Counted from the stretch's first letter, positions 1-14,242 are shown. The stretch is DNA of 52,613 bases from Micavibrio_A sp040381535 (GCA_040381535.1 JBEIHF010000013.1:1-52613), one strand, 5' to 3'. Notes: generated from the sequence alone by a model not told the origin. Program-made: numbers and translations.

Positions 1-1
1 A

Positions 2-122
<121 letters not shown>

Positions 123-130
123 AAACTTAT

Positions 131-3261
<3,131 letters not shown>

Positions 3262-3506
3262 TCAAAGAGCAAAACGTATTGTTTATTAATTGCGAGCAAC
3301 GCAACAAGAGTGCTACGTTGATGCAAAAAACTCAGTGATCTCAGAGAAAACCATTCCTACCATTTTACAAGCTTGGTAAGAAGCTGAAATCATTCAGTTT
3401 ATTGCATCAGCTAGCGTAGAATCAGCAAGTTAAAAAAATAATCATAAAATCTAACTTGCTCAGAATATTGAGTAAGTTAGATAAGATGACCTGATCAGTA
3501 AAATAA

Positions 3507-3580
3507 TGGAGGTGAGGGGGCTCGAACCCCTGACCTCAGGCTTGCAAAGCCCGCGCTCTTCCAAGCTGAGCTACACCCCC
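3507..3580 (-). tRNA. tRNA-Ala (anticodon TGC)
   Basis: The reverse strand folds into a full cloverleaf. The acceptor is GGGGGTG/CACCTCC, the anticodon loop TTTGCAA gives UGC, and the T loop is GGTTCGAGC. CCA is not encoded after discriminator A. It lies in the 16S-23S spacer, 3' of tRNA-Ile, the usual order. Confidence 0.97.
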
Positions 3581-3792
3581 GTGTAGGTCGTGACGGCAAT
3601 TTGAATCGATCCACATTAAATCAATATGAATATTCAGAATCAAGGTGTGCACGACCCGCCTGACAACTTAAAACATCACAGTGAAAAACTATTTCACAAA
3701 ATGATTTAAGAATCGGTGTAGGTTTATCTCAAACCTGAAAATAAGACTAAATAGAAAATACTGATTTGCAAGGTGTAAAACAGGAAGGAGAG

Positions 3793-5796
<2,004 letters not shown>

Positions 5797-6089
5797 TCTC
5801 ATCTCAAATCACTCTCAAATTAAATTGAAGTGTCCTAGAACACTTCAAAATCACATCGAGTGATAGAAAAGTGCAAGGACCTGCTTGGTACTTATTTTTG
5901 TGGTCAAAAATACGAGGCCAATGCAGGTCTTATGATAATGTGTTCAACACATCACACAAGCGCTGCTGCCTGCGTATCTTCTCTTTCTTATTCACGATGT
6001 TCAAGAACCGAAGGCGCACTGACTATCAAAGAGACGATCAGTCCGCAAGCAGTATTTAAGGGTTACCCCGAAAATTTTGACGATGTCGA
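5797..6089 (-). promoter_or_regulatory. rRNA operon leader with boxA-like element
   Basis: About 290 nt separate the predicted transcription start (near 6083) from 16S. The leader has a 9-bp hairpin, TTGAAGTGT at 5825-5833 with ACACTTCAA at 5840-5848. It also has a boxA-like CTCTTTGATA at 6024-6033 on the transcribed strand, similar to the stronger boxA in the spacer. No protein gene is supported here. Confidence 0.55.
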
Positions 6090-6118
6090 TTTATATCCCT
6101 TGAGGGGGTCGCCGTCAA
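6090..6118 (-). promoter_or_regulatory. rRNA operon promoter
   Basis: On the minus strand TTGACG (6113-6118) is followed after exactly 17 nt by TATAAA (6090-6095). This is a near-consensus vegetative sigma factor promoter, in the right place and direction for the rRNA operon. Confidence 0.8.
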
Positions 6119-6170
6119 CTTCTTAAGGGAACTCATTTTGCCTTACGGCATTTGTCCCTTTTCGAAGACA

Positions 6171-6192
6171 AACGCGGGTTTTAGCCCGCGTT
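6171..6192 (-). terminator. Hairpin between sseB-like gene and rRNA promoter
   Basis: AACGCGGG (6171-6178) and CCCGCGTT (6185-6192) form an 8-bp GC-rich stem. On the minus strand it is followed by TTTGTCTT, a weak U-tract. It could end the sseB-like transcript before the rRNA promoter. Confidence 0.5.
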
Positions 6193-6285
6193 GTGGAGGG
6201 GGTTATATAACTTTGTTTCGCCCCCTGTAAACTCTTTTTTTAGCTTTTTTAATTTTTTTTTAAGATTTACCGAAAATGGCGGGTT

Positions 6286-6705
6286 TTAGAGCTTTTCAGA
6301 AGCAAGCCCTTTTACAATGTTTTTAATGGAATCGGGCGACAAACGAAGCCCGTGTTGCGAGGCGGGATTGATCTCCAAAGCCAGAAACGCGCTGTAACCC
6401 ATATTGGCCAATAGATACTTGCCTGTGGTGACGATAAAGCGCCCCTCCCATCCCTTCACTTCCTTGAAGAAATCATCGATTATCTGGTGGGAGGTAAAAA
6501 CAGGAACGGTCGGCGCGCCTTTGATCTGGACCACGGCCCATGTAAACGGCGCCTCGCCTTCCAACTCGAAAACAGCGGCCCCTTCAGGAATGGTGCTGTT
6601 TACGGGCACGTAAATATCCTCGTGCAAAAACCGCGTTATAAAGGCTTCCCGCAATGCAGGGTTCTCCGTAGCTTTCGCCAAAAAATCAGCAAGTGGTTCC
6701 ATCAA
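6286..6705 (-). CDS. SseB family protein
   Basis: The 139-residue product resembles the N-terminal SseB domain. It has an alpha-helical start (PLADFLAKATENPALREAFITRFL) followed by alternating strands containing the 'vPVFTSHQIIDDF' and 'GYSAFLALEINPAS' segments typical of the family. SseB proteins are soluble and their function is poorly defined; the name comes from an E. coli gene linked to serine-sensitivity. There is no signal peptide. The start ATG is the first of two (MMEP). It lies 18 nt downstream of the DUF1489 gene and is probably co-transcribed with it. Role in this organism unknown. Confidence 0.75.
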   Translation of the reverse strand: MMEPLADFLAKATENPALREAFITRFLHEDIYVPVNSTIPEGAAVFELEGEAPFTWAVVQIKGAPTVPVFTSHQIIDDFFKEVKGWEGRFIVTTGKYLLANMGYSAFLALEINPASQHGLRLSPDSIKNIVKGLASEKL

Positions 6706-6723
6706 TCAATTCTTTCAAAAATA

Positions 6724-7161
6724 TTACAAAAGGCCCGCTTTTCTTAACTCTTCGGCCATTTCGGCGGGGGGCTCGTCATCTTGCCCGCTCAAATACAAAC
6801 CCCGATCTTTGGGCACGGATTTGCCTTCGAAATAACGCCAGCCTTGTATAGCACGTTTTTGCACGGAGAGCGTTCTCCAGAGCTGTGGTTCCACAATTAT
6901 CTTACACCAAGAAGAATCACTTTCTTCCACGATCTCAAAGCCCAGTATCTTCTGACGCAACTGAATGCGGTTCTTCAATATCCAATAGATAGAACCACCG
7001 CTTTGCAGTATTTCCTCGGCACGTTTGGGGACATAGCGCGTATAAGCCCACGTGGCTTTTTTGCCGTCATATTTGAATGTATGGGGTGCCTGCCGTTCAA
7101 GGAGTTCGGGCAATTCTTTCAAACCTGCAGCGGTTTTGAGGAGATTTACGGCCATGTCCAA
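6724..7161 (-). CDS. DUF1489 family protein
   Basis: This 145-residue protein matches the alphaproteobacterial DUF1489 family. Visible hallmarks are an N-terminal LLKTAAGL segment, a central 'RYVPKRAEEIL..GGSIYWILKNRIQLRQKILGFE' block, and 'IQGWRYFEGKSVPKD' near the C-terminus. The family has no known biochemical role. There is no membrane segment or signal peptide. Start MDM is used; MAVN two codons later is equally possible. It probably forms a two-gene unit with the SseB-like gene. Confidence 0.8.
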   Translation of the reverse strand: MDMAVNLLKTAAGLKELPELLERQAPHTFKYDGKKATWAYTRYVPKRAEEILQSGGSIYWILKNRIQLRQKILGFEIVEESDSSWCKIIVEPQLWRTLSVQKRAIQGWRYFEGKSVPKDRGLYLSGQDDEPPAEMAEELRKAGLL

Positions 7162-7287
7162 ACCTTAGCGAACCAATTTGCTCATTACAATGCGTCTCTA
7201 TTATTTCCGCAACTACATCATTTCAAGGCCCTATCCGTAAGAGGTTCACCGAGCTTTTTATCTTACGTATACATAACTTTAAGGACC

Positions 7288-8523
7288 TCAGGCGACGCGG
7301 GTCTGGATGGTTGTTTCCGCTTCCTTCATAATGGAAAGGATGGATTTGACGGGGCGGGAATCCATTGCGGCCTGCTCTGCCCCCTGCTGGGCGTTGAACC
7401 ATGCGTCGGGGTCGTTGCGGAAGTACAAAATCGCCTGTGCCAATGTTTTGCCATCGCCCTGCGGAACGATCGCTCCGCAACCATAATCGCGGATCATACG
7501 CCCCACTTCGGTTTCGGCGGGGCCGATATAGATGGTCGGACGCGCCGCGGCCAGTGCCGAATAAAATTTGCACGGCACCAAAAGGCCCGCGGCATCATCG
7601 CGCATGGAAACCAAATGCAAATCGCCGCTTTCCATCAAGTCCTTCAAAAGACTGTTGGGCTGATACGGCAATAATTTGATGTTTTGCAATCCGCGACGCG
7701 CGCGTTCGGAAGATAGGCGGTCATGGCTTGGTCCCTCGCCCACGAACACGAATTCTATTTCAGGATGAGGCGACAGATATTCGGCGGCCTCCAATATGGC
7801 CTTCATCGGGTGAGCGCGGCCTATAGTGCCGGCATACAAAATGCGAAAACGCGGTGAATTGTCGCGAACCAGATTTTCCACAGGGCGCGCGTTGGAAACA
7901 TCGCGAAGGCGCACATCGGGCTTCTTGGATTTGGCGTTGTTGGGATCGACTAATTCCATGTCGGGCCAGTTTGGGATCATGCTGATACGGCCCGTCTCCA
8001 CGCCGGTGCGCGCGAGATGACGCGCCATGCAGCGGCCGATGGCGATGACCTTACCGGATTTGTTCATCGAACGTCTTGTGGAACGGCTTAGCGCACGCAA
8101 AACGAATTGCGGGAGTTTGACTCCCACGGCGGGGAACAGATCTGGATAGAGATCTTGACACCAATGCAGATGCCCACAGCGCTTGCTTTTGGAATAGCGA
8201 CGACCCATCGTCACCAGCAAAGGCGGATCGGTCAAAGTAATGACCAAATCGTTGCGCGGCTGCTTCATCGCCGTCCAGTAGAGTTTCCAAAGAACGATAG
8301 CGTAGGCGATCGCGCCTTTGGGATTGAGAGGTGCCTTGACCCTGTGAACGGCGATGCCGCCGTCTTTTTCAGAAAAGGTTTTTTCGCCCGTGGTCAGAAC
8401 GGAAACCGTCCATCCGGCACGCGCCATTTCCTTGGCGAGATCGCGCAAAACTCTACCGCTCGCCCCGCGTGCAGGTGGGTAAACACGGTTTATCAGTAAC
8501 ACAGACGGTTTTGCGCTCGGCAT
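7288..8523 (-). CDS. GT4 family glycosyltransferase (WcaI-like)
   Basis: A 411-residue GT-B fold glycosyltransferase. The N-terminal Rossmann half starts 'LLINRVYPPARGASGRVLRDLAKEMARAGW', the arrangement of acceptor-side domains in the colanic-acid WcaI type. The C-terminal half contains 'RILYAGTIGRAHPMKAILEAAEYL' and 'FVFVGEGPSHDRL', the GT4 nucleotide-sugar domain, and 'GLLVPCKFYSALAAARPTIYIG' in place of the usual E(x7)E region. It probably adds a sugar to a cell-surface polysaccharide or lipid at the inner membrane; donor and acceptor cannot be read from sequence. A small membrane-protein ORF lies 13 nt upstream. The O-antigen ligase gene is 23 kb away. Confidence 0.85.
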   Translation of the reverse strand: MPSAKPSVLLINRVYPPARGASGRVLRDLAKEMARAGWTVSVLTTGEKTFSEKDGGIAVHRVKAPLNPKGAIAYAIVLWKLYWTAMKQPRNDLVITLTDPPLLVTMGRRYSKSKRCGHLHWCQDLYPDLFPAVGVKLPQFVLRALSRSTRRSMNKSGKVIAIGRCMARHLARTGVETGRISMIPNWPDMELVDPNNAKSKKPDVRLRDVSNARPVENLVRDNSPRFRILYAGTIGRAHPMKAILEAAEYLSPHPEIEFVFVGEGPSHDRLSSERARRGLQNIKLLPYQPNSLLKDLMESGDLHLVSMRDDAAGLLVPCKFYSALAAARPTIYIGPAETEVGRMIRDYGCGAIVPQGDGKTLAQAILYFRNDPDAWFNAQQGAEQAAMDSRPVKSILSIMKEAETTIQTRVA

Positions 8524-8536
8524 AGCCTTAACTTGG

Positions 8537-8770
8537 TTAAATGTGAGATCCTTTTTTCTTACCTGACTGGGCGGCGCTATGCAATGTTTGGCCTTGAATA
8601 CTCCACACGGAGATCAGCAACAAAATAAGGCCGAAATCGAAAGATTTTTGCGAGACATAGAGGAAAATCGGCATGACGAAAGGCCAGAATACGGCAAGCG
8701 CTTTGGTCCCGTCGCCTTGAAATATAAGAAAAATTTGATAAAGATCCGCCATGAAATCTTCATACCCCAT
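8537..8770 (-). CDS. Small putative membrane protein
   Basis: A 77-residue ORF with two hydrophobic stretches (about residues 12-40 and 46-58) and a basic, polar tail ending GKKKGSHI. I do not recognise it. Its stop lies 13 nt before the start of the glycosyltransferase gene and in the same direction, consistent with a shared transcript. MADL at codon 7 is an alternative start. No strong ribosome-binding site is visible, so it may not be real. Confidence 0.45.
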   Translation of the reverse strand: MGYEDFMADLYQIFLIFQGDGTKALAVFWPFVMPIFLYVSQKSFDFGLILLLISVWSIQGQTLHSAAQSGKKKGSHI

Positions 8771-8805
8771 CAGAGCATTAGATCAAAGACACAAGCAAGC
8801 GGTGA

Positions 8806-9327
8806 TTATCGCTGGTCGGGATTGAAAAGTCGCGGGGGAACACCAATCGCGGATTCATTATTTCTCTGGTTATATGTTACACGGCGCTTTTTAGGCTTTG
8901 GCTCTTCTTCCTCTGCGAGGGGATTAAGCTGACCCATGCGGTCCTGTAAGGAAGGCGAACCTGCAGGCATGCCGCCCGTTCTTTGCATGTCGGTCAGATA
9001 TTGCTGTTGGGCCTGAAGCGCTTGCTGGTCGCGTATCGCGCGCATCGCGTTTGCCTGTTCGGGTGACATCATACCAAATCCGCTTCCATCAGCACCGGCT
9101 TCCTCACCGAAAGCATAAGGCTTGGGTTTGTTTTTGGAAGAAGTGTAGGAGGGCGCGTTCTTTCCTGCGACCATCGGCTCCGTGTTGTAGATATTCGCCG
9201 AAGACCCTTTTGATGAGGGTATATACGTGTAACCCGAGGATCCCGTGGACGTGTTGTACTGGGCCATGGCAGTGCCGGCCGTACCGATAAGAAGGGCCGC
9301 AAGGGCCAAAGACAGAGTTACGCGCAT
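8806..9327 (-). CDS. Secreted hypothetical protein
   Basis: A 173-residue protein with a clear Sec signal peptide (residues 1-22, MRVTLSLALAALL...TAMA, cleavage probably before QYNTS). The mature part is low-complexity: Ser/Thr/Tyr-rich first, then Gln/Met-rich (QQALQAQQQYLTDMQ), then acidic-basic (EEEEPKPKKRR). No enzyme domain is visible. It is probably periplasmic or envelope-associated. Not recognised as any named family. It is transcribed towards the small membrane ORF and the glycosyltransferase gene. Confidence 0.65.
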   Translation of the reverse strand: MRVTLSLALAALLIGTAGTAMAQYNTSTGSSGYTYIPSSKGSSANIYNTEPMVAGKNAPSYTSSKNKPKPYAFGEEAGADGSGFGMMSPEQANAMRAIRDQQALQAQQQYLTDMQRTGGMPAGSPSLQDRMGQLNPLAEEEEPKPKKRRVTYNQRNNESAIGVPPRLFNPDQR

Positions 9328-9414
9328 GGAGCCTCCCGAATTTATATCATTTCACTGTACCACAAACGACGGAAAAGCCACAAAGTCTCCGTGAATCTAT
9401 TTTATAAAAATACT

Positions 9415-9423
9415 TGCTATAAT
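9415..9423 (+). promoter_or_regulatory. Extended -10 promoter candidate
   Basis: TGC-TATAAT at 9415-9423 is an extended -10 element with a consensus hexamer. It has no good -35. It would give a leader of about 120 nt for the gene starting at 9551. Confidence 0.5.
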
Positions 9424-9550
9424 ATAGCCAAAACAAGCCGTTTTTAACCCTCTCTTAAGCTTTTAAACGCATAGTAAATTTGCAATTTCGTAAAATAATA
9501 GTGGATACTCGGTTTATCCATCCATACGTGACTTACTGAGGAGTGTGACC

Positions 9551-10225
9551 ATGAAGGTTGATGTTAGAGAACTTTTGGAAAGTGCAGGATTGAAGGACGA
9601 ACCCTTTTATCCGGGTAAGCGCGTGGTCAAGAAATTCATACAGCATGGCGAACATAAGAGCCATTGCGCTATATTCGAATGGCACGACAAAAACGTGCGC
9701 GTCGAACTGAAAGCCGGCATGAATGGCACTACGCTGAACCCCAAGGATTTGCATCATTATCCTGTAAGCTTCCAAGCCAGAACCTATCTGGACATCAAAG
9801 CCGTGAATGAAAACGCTGATGACGGGGACGATGAAGAAGATGAGGAAGGCCGCGGCGGTAAAGGCGGCGGCGGCAAAAAGCCCGTCTTGAAGAAGAAAGA
9901 AGAATTTGCATTGTCTTCTCTGTCTTCCATGAACGCGTTCGAAAAGATGGCCGAAGGTACTATCTCCACGCTCGGCGACATCAAAAAATTCGTCATCATG
10001 GGCAAAGAGATTGCCAAAGAAGGTTATGCGCAAGCCTTTGAAAACCTAAAAGAACAATTGGCACAGACCAAGATCATGGTCATGGACCTGATGAAGGGTG
10101 TTACCGACATCATCCACAAAGCCACCCCCGGCGGCGGTTTGGCCGCACGCGGCGATGAAACCATCAAATACAAATACGATGCGGAAAAAACCGCACCGAT
10201 GTTTGGCGGGCTTACCCCCGGTTAA
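9551..10225 (+). CDS. Hypothetical acidic/glycine-rich linker protein
   Basis: A 224-residue protein that I do not recognise. Residues about 1-80 form a mixed alpha/beta domain. Next come an acidic run (DDGDDEEDEE), a glycine-lysine linker (GRGGKGGGGKK) and a C-terminal helical region (about 115-190) with long amphipathic helices. There is no signal peptide or membrane span. ATG 9551 is chosen because GAGGAG at 9538-9543 sits 7 nt upstream; GTG at 9545 is less well placed. It is a single-gene transcript: extended -10 promoter upstream and a strong terminator 50 nt downstream. Confidence 0.65.
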   Translation: MKVDVRELLESAGLKDEPFYPGKRVVKKFIQHGEHKSHCAIFEWHDKNVRVELKAGMNGTTLNPKDLHHYPVSFQARTYLDIKAVNENADDGDDEEDEEGRGGKGGGGKKPVLKKKEEFALSSLSSMNAFEKMAEGTISTLGDIKKFVIMGKEIAKEGYAQAFENLKEQLAQTKIMVMDLMKGVTDIIHKATPGGGLAARGDETIKYKYDAEKTAPMFGGLTPG

Positions 10226-10276
10226 AAGAGAATTAAGGTTTGGCTGATATAGTCAGGGAATTATCCCTGTAAATTC

Positions 10277-10308
10277 TCCCCCCGCTTTAAACACGGGGGG
10301 AATTTTTT
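10277..10308 (+). terminator. Intrinsic terminator
   Basis: TCCCCCCG (10277-10284) pairs with CGGGGGGA (10294-10301) around a 9-nt loop and is followed by TTTTTT at 10303-10308. It ends the transcript of the preceding gene. Confidence 0.9.
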
Positions 10309-10389
10309 GTGCACCATAACAAGCCATGCCACAAAAAAGCCGTGGGCCTCCGTCACACTAAAAGCTATACTACGGCTTTAAGGGTGTTT

Positions 10390-11121
10390 ATGACGCAGAC
10401 GAACGGCGACGGCCGTCCCAAACCACAAGATGACAATATTGTACCTCTGCCCACGTTGGCGGAGCGTGACCGCATGCGCCGCGAAAAAGAAAAAATCGAA
10501 CGCGCGGCCACCCGTATTGCCGAGCCCATGATTAACCTTCCCCCAGTCACAAAATGGCTACTCGGGGTTATCCTCGCCATCTTCCTTATCACGAACGTAC
10601 TGCTTCCGGCGGAATATGCCGATCTCGCCATCAACAGCTTCGGCTTTATTCCCGAGGCGTGGCATACCGAAAATTTCAACCCGTTGATCCTCATAACGCC
10701 GTTTACACACATGCTCTTCCATGGCGGATGGATGCACGTGATGATGAATTTGTTCATGTTGGCGGCCTTCGGCAGCGGCGTGGAGAGATGGTTCGGTGGA
10801 AAGAAGACATTGATACTCTTTGTTGCGAGCGGGCTTTTTGGCGTCCTCGCGCATTATCTTTTCAACACCGCCTCGCCCTATCCCATGATCGGCGCGTCGG
10901 GCGGATTGTCGGGATTATTCGCCGCCGCGCTTATTATGATGAGCCGCGGCCAGCGTGAAATTGGCGGGCGTTTTGGCATTCTTCCCTTTATCATCATCTG
11001 GATTGGGCTTTCCATCGGTTTTGGAATGCTGGGCGGCCCCGATGGCAGCATGGTCGCATGGGCCGCGCATGTCGGCGGCTTTATCGGCGGGTTCGTCGTT
11101 TTAAAGGCGATGAAAGTTTAG
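10390..11121 (+). CDS. Rhomboid family intramembrane serine protease
   Basis: A 243-residue rhomboid protease that cuts substrates inside the membrane. A cytoplasmic, charged N-terminal tail (about 50 residues) precedes six membrane helices. The catalytic serine is Ser170 in the GxSG motif (IGASGG) and the catalytic histidine is His227 in the last helix (AAHVGGFIGG). The L1-loop/TM2 region has HGGWMHVMMNLFML, with the conserved His and Asn. The start at 10390 is preferred over 10309 because the longer form would begin just after the terminator U-tract and lacks conservation cues. It converges on the hemY-type gene and the stop codons overlap. Substrates unknown. Confidence 0.9.
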   Translation: MTQTNGDGRPKPQDDNIVPLPTLAERDRMRREKEKIERAATRIAEPMINLPPVTKWLLGVILAIFLITNVLLPAEYADLAINSFGFIPEAWHTENFNPLILITPFTHMLFHGGWMHVMMNLFMLAAFGSGVERWFGGKKTLILFVASGLFGVLAHYLFNTASPYPMIGASGGLSGLFAAALIMMSRGQREIGGRFGILPFIIIWIGLSIGFGMLGGPDGSMVAWAAHVGGFIGGFVVLKAMKV

Positions 11122-12479
11122 ATTTTTTCGATCATCAGCGGGTCCTGCCACTGCGCCAGAACGGGCGCCGCTACGAACACGCGGTTGGGATTGCCCCATG
11201 TGATGGTATTGAACGAGCCATGCGGCTGGGCAATCGGCGACCATGAATCATAGATATGCCCTGTCTGCGCGCAAAACCACACTTCTTCAGGCGGCGCCGA
11301 TGCCGCTCGCTCCAGCCAACCACGAATGACAATCGCATTGCGCGTTGTCAGCTCTTCGAGGTCCGCGTGTAGACGATACAATTGTGCGGATGGATGAATC
11401 TTCTCGGCCGCCATCAGATAGGTTTTGGCAACGCCCCATAGCGCGCAATCCAACGCGGCCTTGGCCGCGCCGCGCTGGGAATAAACATTGTCAGGCTTCA
11501 GGGCCACGAGTTTTTCAAACCAGCGCAAACGGCGCGAAGGATCGGAAGATTTGGGATCGGGCGCAACCTTGTCCCACCATAAGAGCAATTCGGGGTGCGG
11601 ATTGTATTTCCATGCGCGTTCAACAATCCCCGAAATCTTGTTCTTTTTGTCTTTGGTCCAGTAATAATCGGCAAGACTCGTCACCGCGGGTATAAAGGCG
11701 GGGTTGATCTTTACAGCGGTTTCGATCTTTTTCAGGAACGCCGCATCGTTGCCTTGCTCTCTATCGCGTTCGGCCAAAAGGATAAGCAGAGTCACTTCGT
11801 CTTTCGTGATCTCTTTTTCATCCATGGCTTTGAGTTTTTTGATACGGGTGAGCGTTTCGTAAGCATCTTCCCACAAACGATTCTGGATTTGTAGGTCATA
11901 AACTGATTTCAAAATCCACGGCTGTTTCGGGTTTTGATCGAGCGCGGTTTTGGCGTAAGACAGCGCCTTTATCGTATCGCCTTCATCCAGAGAGGATTTT
12001 AAAAGCCCGCGCACGCCAAAAAAGGCCGCATCTTTATCAACCAACATTTTTTTGAATATCTCGCGCGCGGATCCTTCCTCGCCGCGTAGCCGTGCGGCTT
12101 GCGCTTCTAAGAGCAACGGCAGACCCGATTCATCGGGCAACCAGTTGCGCGCTTCACGGGCATAGATGGTGGCCTTTTTAGCATCACCCGCGGCTATCGC
12201 GGCAAAACCGCGGGTCAGTGATCGGAAACCTTTCGCGCGGTTGCGGTCTTTTCTGTTGCGCGAAAACACGCCGGGGAACGACATGACGGTAGATACGATG
12301 CGAAATACCGTGACGACGAGCAGCGTAAACAGCACGAACGCGAGCAGGAACAAACCAAGTTGGATGTTGATGGAATAATCATTCCATGTGATATCGACAG
12401 CGCCTTTTTGGTAAATCAACCACAAGGCGGCGCAAACGACGATGGCAAGCTGGGCGAAAAACCACAGGGCGCGAAGCAC
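11118..12479 (-). CDS. HemY family TPR membrane protein
   Basis: A 453-residue HemY-N family protein. Two N-terminal membrane helices (about residues 4-22 and 40-64) are followed by 'AKGFRSLTRGFAAIAAGDAKKATIYAREA', the family hallmark, and then by tetratricopeptide-like helices to about residue 390. The proline-rich C-terminus (PPEEVWFCAQTGHIYDSWSPIA) is characteristic of alphaproteobacterial members. The protein is named from its neighbours, not from a proven enzymatic step. Here it ends the hemC-hemD-mitofilin-hemY run, which is conserved in alphaproteobacteria. It probably scaffolds membrane or heme-pathway proteins. Confidence 0.85.
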   Translation of the reverse strand: MLRALWFFAQLAIVVCAALWLIYQKGAVDITWNDYSINIQLGLFLLAFVLFTLLVVTVFRIVSTVMSFPGVFSRNRKDRNRAKGFRSLTRGFAAIAAGDAKKATIYAREARNWLPDESGLPLLLEAQAARLRGEEGSAREIFKKMLVDKDAAFFGVRGLLKSSLDEGDTIKALSYAKTALDQNPKQPWILKSVYDLQIQNRLWEDAYETLTRIKKLKAMDEKEITKDEVTLLILLAERDREQGNDAAFLKKIETAVKINPAFIPAVTSLADYYWTKDKKNKISGIVERAWKYNPHPELLLWWDKVAPDPKSSDPSRRLRWFEKLVALKPDNVYSQRGAAKAALDCALWGVAKTYLMAAEKIHPSAQLYRLHADLEELTTRNAIVIRGWLERAASAPPEEVWFCAQTGHIYDSWSPIAQPHGSFNTITWGNPNRVFVAAPVLAQWQDPLMIEKI

Positions 12480-12541
12480 GGAGTAATCCTTATGCGTTAA
12501 AGATCGAACAACAGAAAAACGCGGAGTATGCGCCTAGTCTA

Positions 12542-14242
12542 TCATTCAGGCTGGCCGGATGAAAACCCTTTAAATCCCTTGGGAGCAGGCAGAACCGCAA
12601 AGCCGGATTCTTCGTCCTTCACAACGTCGGGGGACGCAAAGCTCTTCACCGTATCGACCGCGCCTTCAAGCGCGTCCATACCGGAAGCGGCGCTGATGTT
12701 CGTACCAACATTGGCGACAATCATCTGGCGAAGCATGGATTGGATTTGGTCGGCGAGCAATGTGGCTTCCGCTTGTTGGATGAAAGGTTGCGCCTGCGCC
12801 GCAGGTTCGCCTTCCAGGGTTTGCAGCGTGGCAATGGCGCCCTGCACATCACCGGCATCCAGTTGCTCTTGCGCTTTGAAAACAGTTTTTTGGGTGGGCG
12901 TGCCGCCGACCAATTCACCGTCTTTTTTAACATTGAGGATTTGGGTCAAACGCACTTTGGCTTTGTCGGTAACGGATACATCTTCACCTTTGAGCGAGGA
13001 AAACACGATATCGCCGGCCATGCCTTTAAATTCATTGGAAAGGCCGTCTGCCGTAAGAATGCCGCCCTTGCTGGCTTGCGGTGCCAGTTTGGACAACGCC
13101 GCCTGCAATTCAGGGTCTTCATTGCCGACGAGTTTTTGCAGCAATAAAACATCTTCTTCTAACGGCGCGTTACGGTTCAAGGATTCACGAAGTTGTGAGA
13201 ACGCGATCAAAAGCGCGGCGGCTTTCATATCGCTGCCCGACACGCCTTCAAGCGTATTGCTCAAAGCGGTTTTTTGCGGTGCGGTTTGCGTCTCGGCAAG
13301 TTTGGTGCTCAGTGCGCCCATCTGGCCATCGAGGGAATCAACGATCTTGGTCAGTTCGCCCACCGATGAATTGATTTGTTCTTGTCCGGCCACCGTCACT
13401 TCGAGGCCGCGTATACGTGCAGCCAAATCTTTTACGGCTTGGCCGCCTTCGACATCGGAAAGTTTGGCTTCGAGAATGGAAATTCGGTCGGCGAGCGATC
13501 CTGTATCAACGCCCCCGGCTGCTTTGGCGGCATCCGTTGCTGTTTTTGCAATGGTTTGGACGTCTTGACTAATAGCATCCGCTTCGGATTTCAAAATTTC
13601 GAATTTGTTGCGGATGTCATCGGGAACCATTTCGCGCACGAATTCCGCATCCTTGCTCATTTGCTGGACGTCTCCATCCATCGCCGTAACTTTACCGCTG
13701 AGCGTTGCAAGCTGGTCTTCATGTCGTTCGATTTTTTGTGCGGAAGGCATGAGGAACAAAGTCGCCGCGCCGCCGAGAACAAGGACGAAAGCCAGAACAG
13801 TCCAAAAGCTTGCGCGCACGGCTTTCTTTTGGCCCTGCTGGATTGCGGACATCAATTCTTCGTGCGTGGCGTCGATGCGCGGTTGAAGCGATGCCGGAAT
13901 TGTTTTGGGTTGCGCGCGGTAAATCGGCTCCACGGAAATTTTTACATTGTCGTTATCGTTGTTAATAAACGCGCTCCCGGTTTGCGCGCCTTTCTCGACG
14001 GCGGGGCCCGTTGCAGTGGTGGATGTAGGTGAATCTGTCAGAAGATCGGTGATATCGATGCTATTTTCATTGGCGGCACGGATCACGTCTGCGCGGCGAA
14101 CGCCTGGAATGACGTCGCGTTTTTTCCATCCCTGAACCGTGGTCACGGGCGCCCCCACTTTCGCGGCCATCGGGCGGATACCCCCGAAGCGCTCGATAAT
14201 GACGGAGGCATTTTTCAGGGAGTCCACATCTTCGATGCTCAT
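12542..14242 (-). CDS. Mitofilin/Mic60-like membrane protein with N-terminal HTH
   Basis: A 566-residue protein in the place normally held by the alphaproteobacterial Mic60 homologue (COG4223), between hemD and hemY. The core fits: a single membrane helix at about 145-166, long coiled coils (about 170-330) and a C-terminal helical domain (about 340-566). Residues 14-60 are unusual. 'IIERFGGIRPMAAKVG.PVTTVQGWKKRDVIP' reads as a short helix-turn-helix of the kind seen in small alphaproteobacterial DNA-binding proteins. It is followed by a Thr/Asn-rich linker (70-100). ATG 14242 is chosen over the TTG at 14260, which overlaps hemD. The HTH would lie on the cytoplasmic side. Function of the fusion is unknown. 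Confidence 0.75.
   Translation of the reverse strand: MSIEDVDSLKNASVIIERFGGIRPMAAKVGAPVTTVQGWKKRDVIPGVRRADVIRAANENSIDITDLLTDSPTSTTATGPAVEKGAQTGSAFINNDNDNVKISVEPIYRAQPKTIPASLQPRIDATHEELMSAIQQGQKKAVRASFWTVLAFVLVLGGAATLFLMPSAQKIERHEDQLATLSGKVTAMDGDVQQMSKDAEFVREMVPDDIRNKFEILKSEADAISQDVQTIAKTATDAAKAAGGVDTGSLADRISILEAKLSDVEGGQAVKDLAARIRGLEVTVAGQEQINSSVGELTKIVDSLDGQMGALSTKLAETQTAPQKTALSNTLEGVSGSDMKAAALLIAFSQLRESLNRNAPLEEDVLLLQKLVGNEDPELQAALSKLAPQASKGGILTADGLSNEFKGMAGDIVFSSLKGEDVSVTDKAKVRLTQILNVKKDGELVGGTPTQKTVFKAQEQLDAGDVQGAIATLQTLEGEPAAQAQPFIQQAEATLLADQIQSMLRQMIVANVGTNISAASGMDALEGAVDTVKSFASPDVVKDEESGFAVLPAPKGFKGFSSGQPE

Noticed and set aside
5860..6126. 88-codon plus-strand frame
   Set aside because: It covers the rRNA leader and promoter on the other strand, has no ribosome-binding site and no protein-like pattern.
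6781..7674. 297-codon plus-strand frame
   Set aside because: It is the complement of the DUF1489 and glycosyltransferase genes, both of which show clear family motifs.
10309..10389. Upstream extension of the rhomboid gene
   Set aside because: It would start immediately after the terminator U-tract and adds no recognisable rhomboid sequence.
12528..14032. Long plus-strand frames of 346 and 218 codons
   Set aside because: They mirror the mitofilin-like coding region on the minus strand; the composition is that of an antisense shadow.
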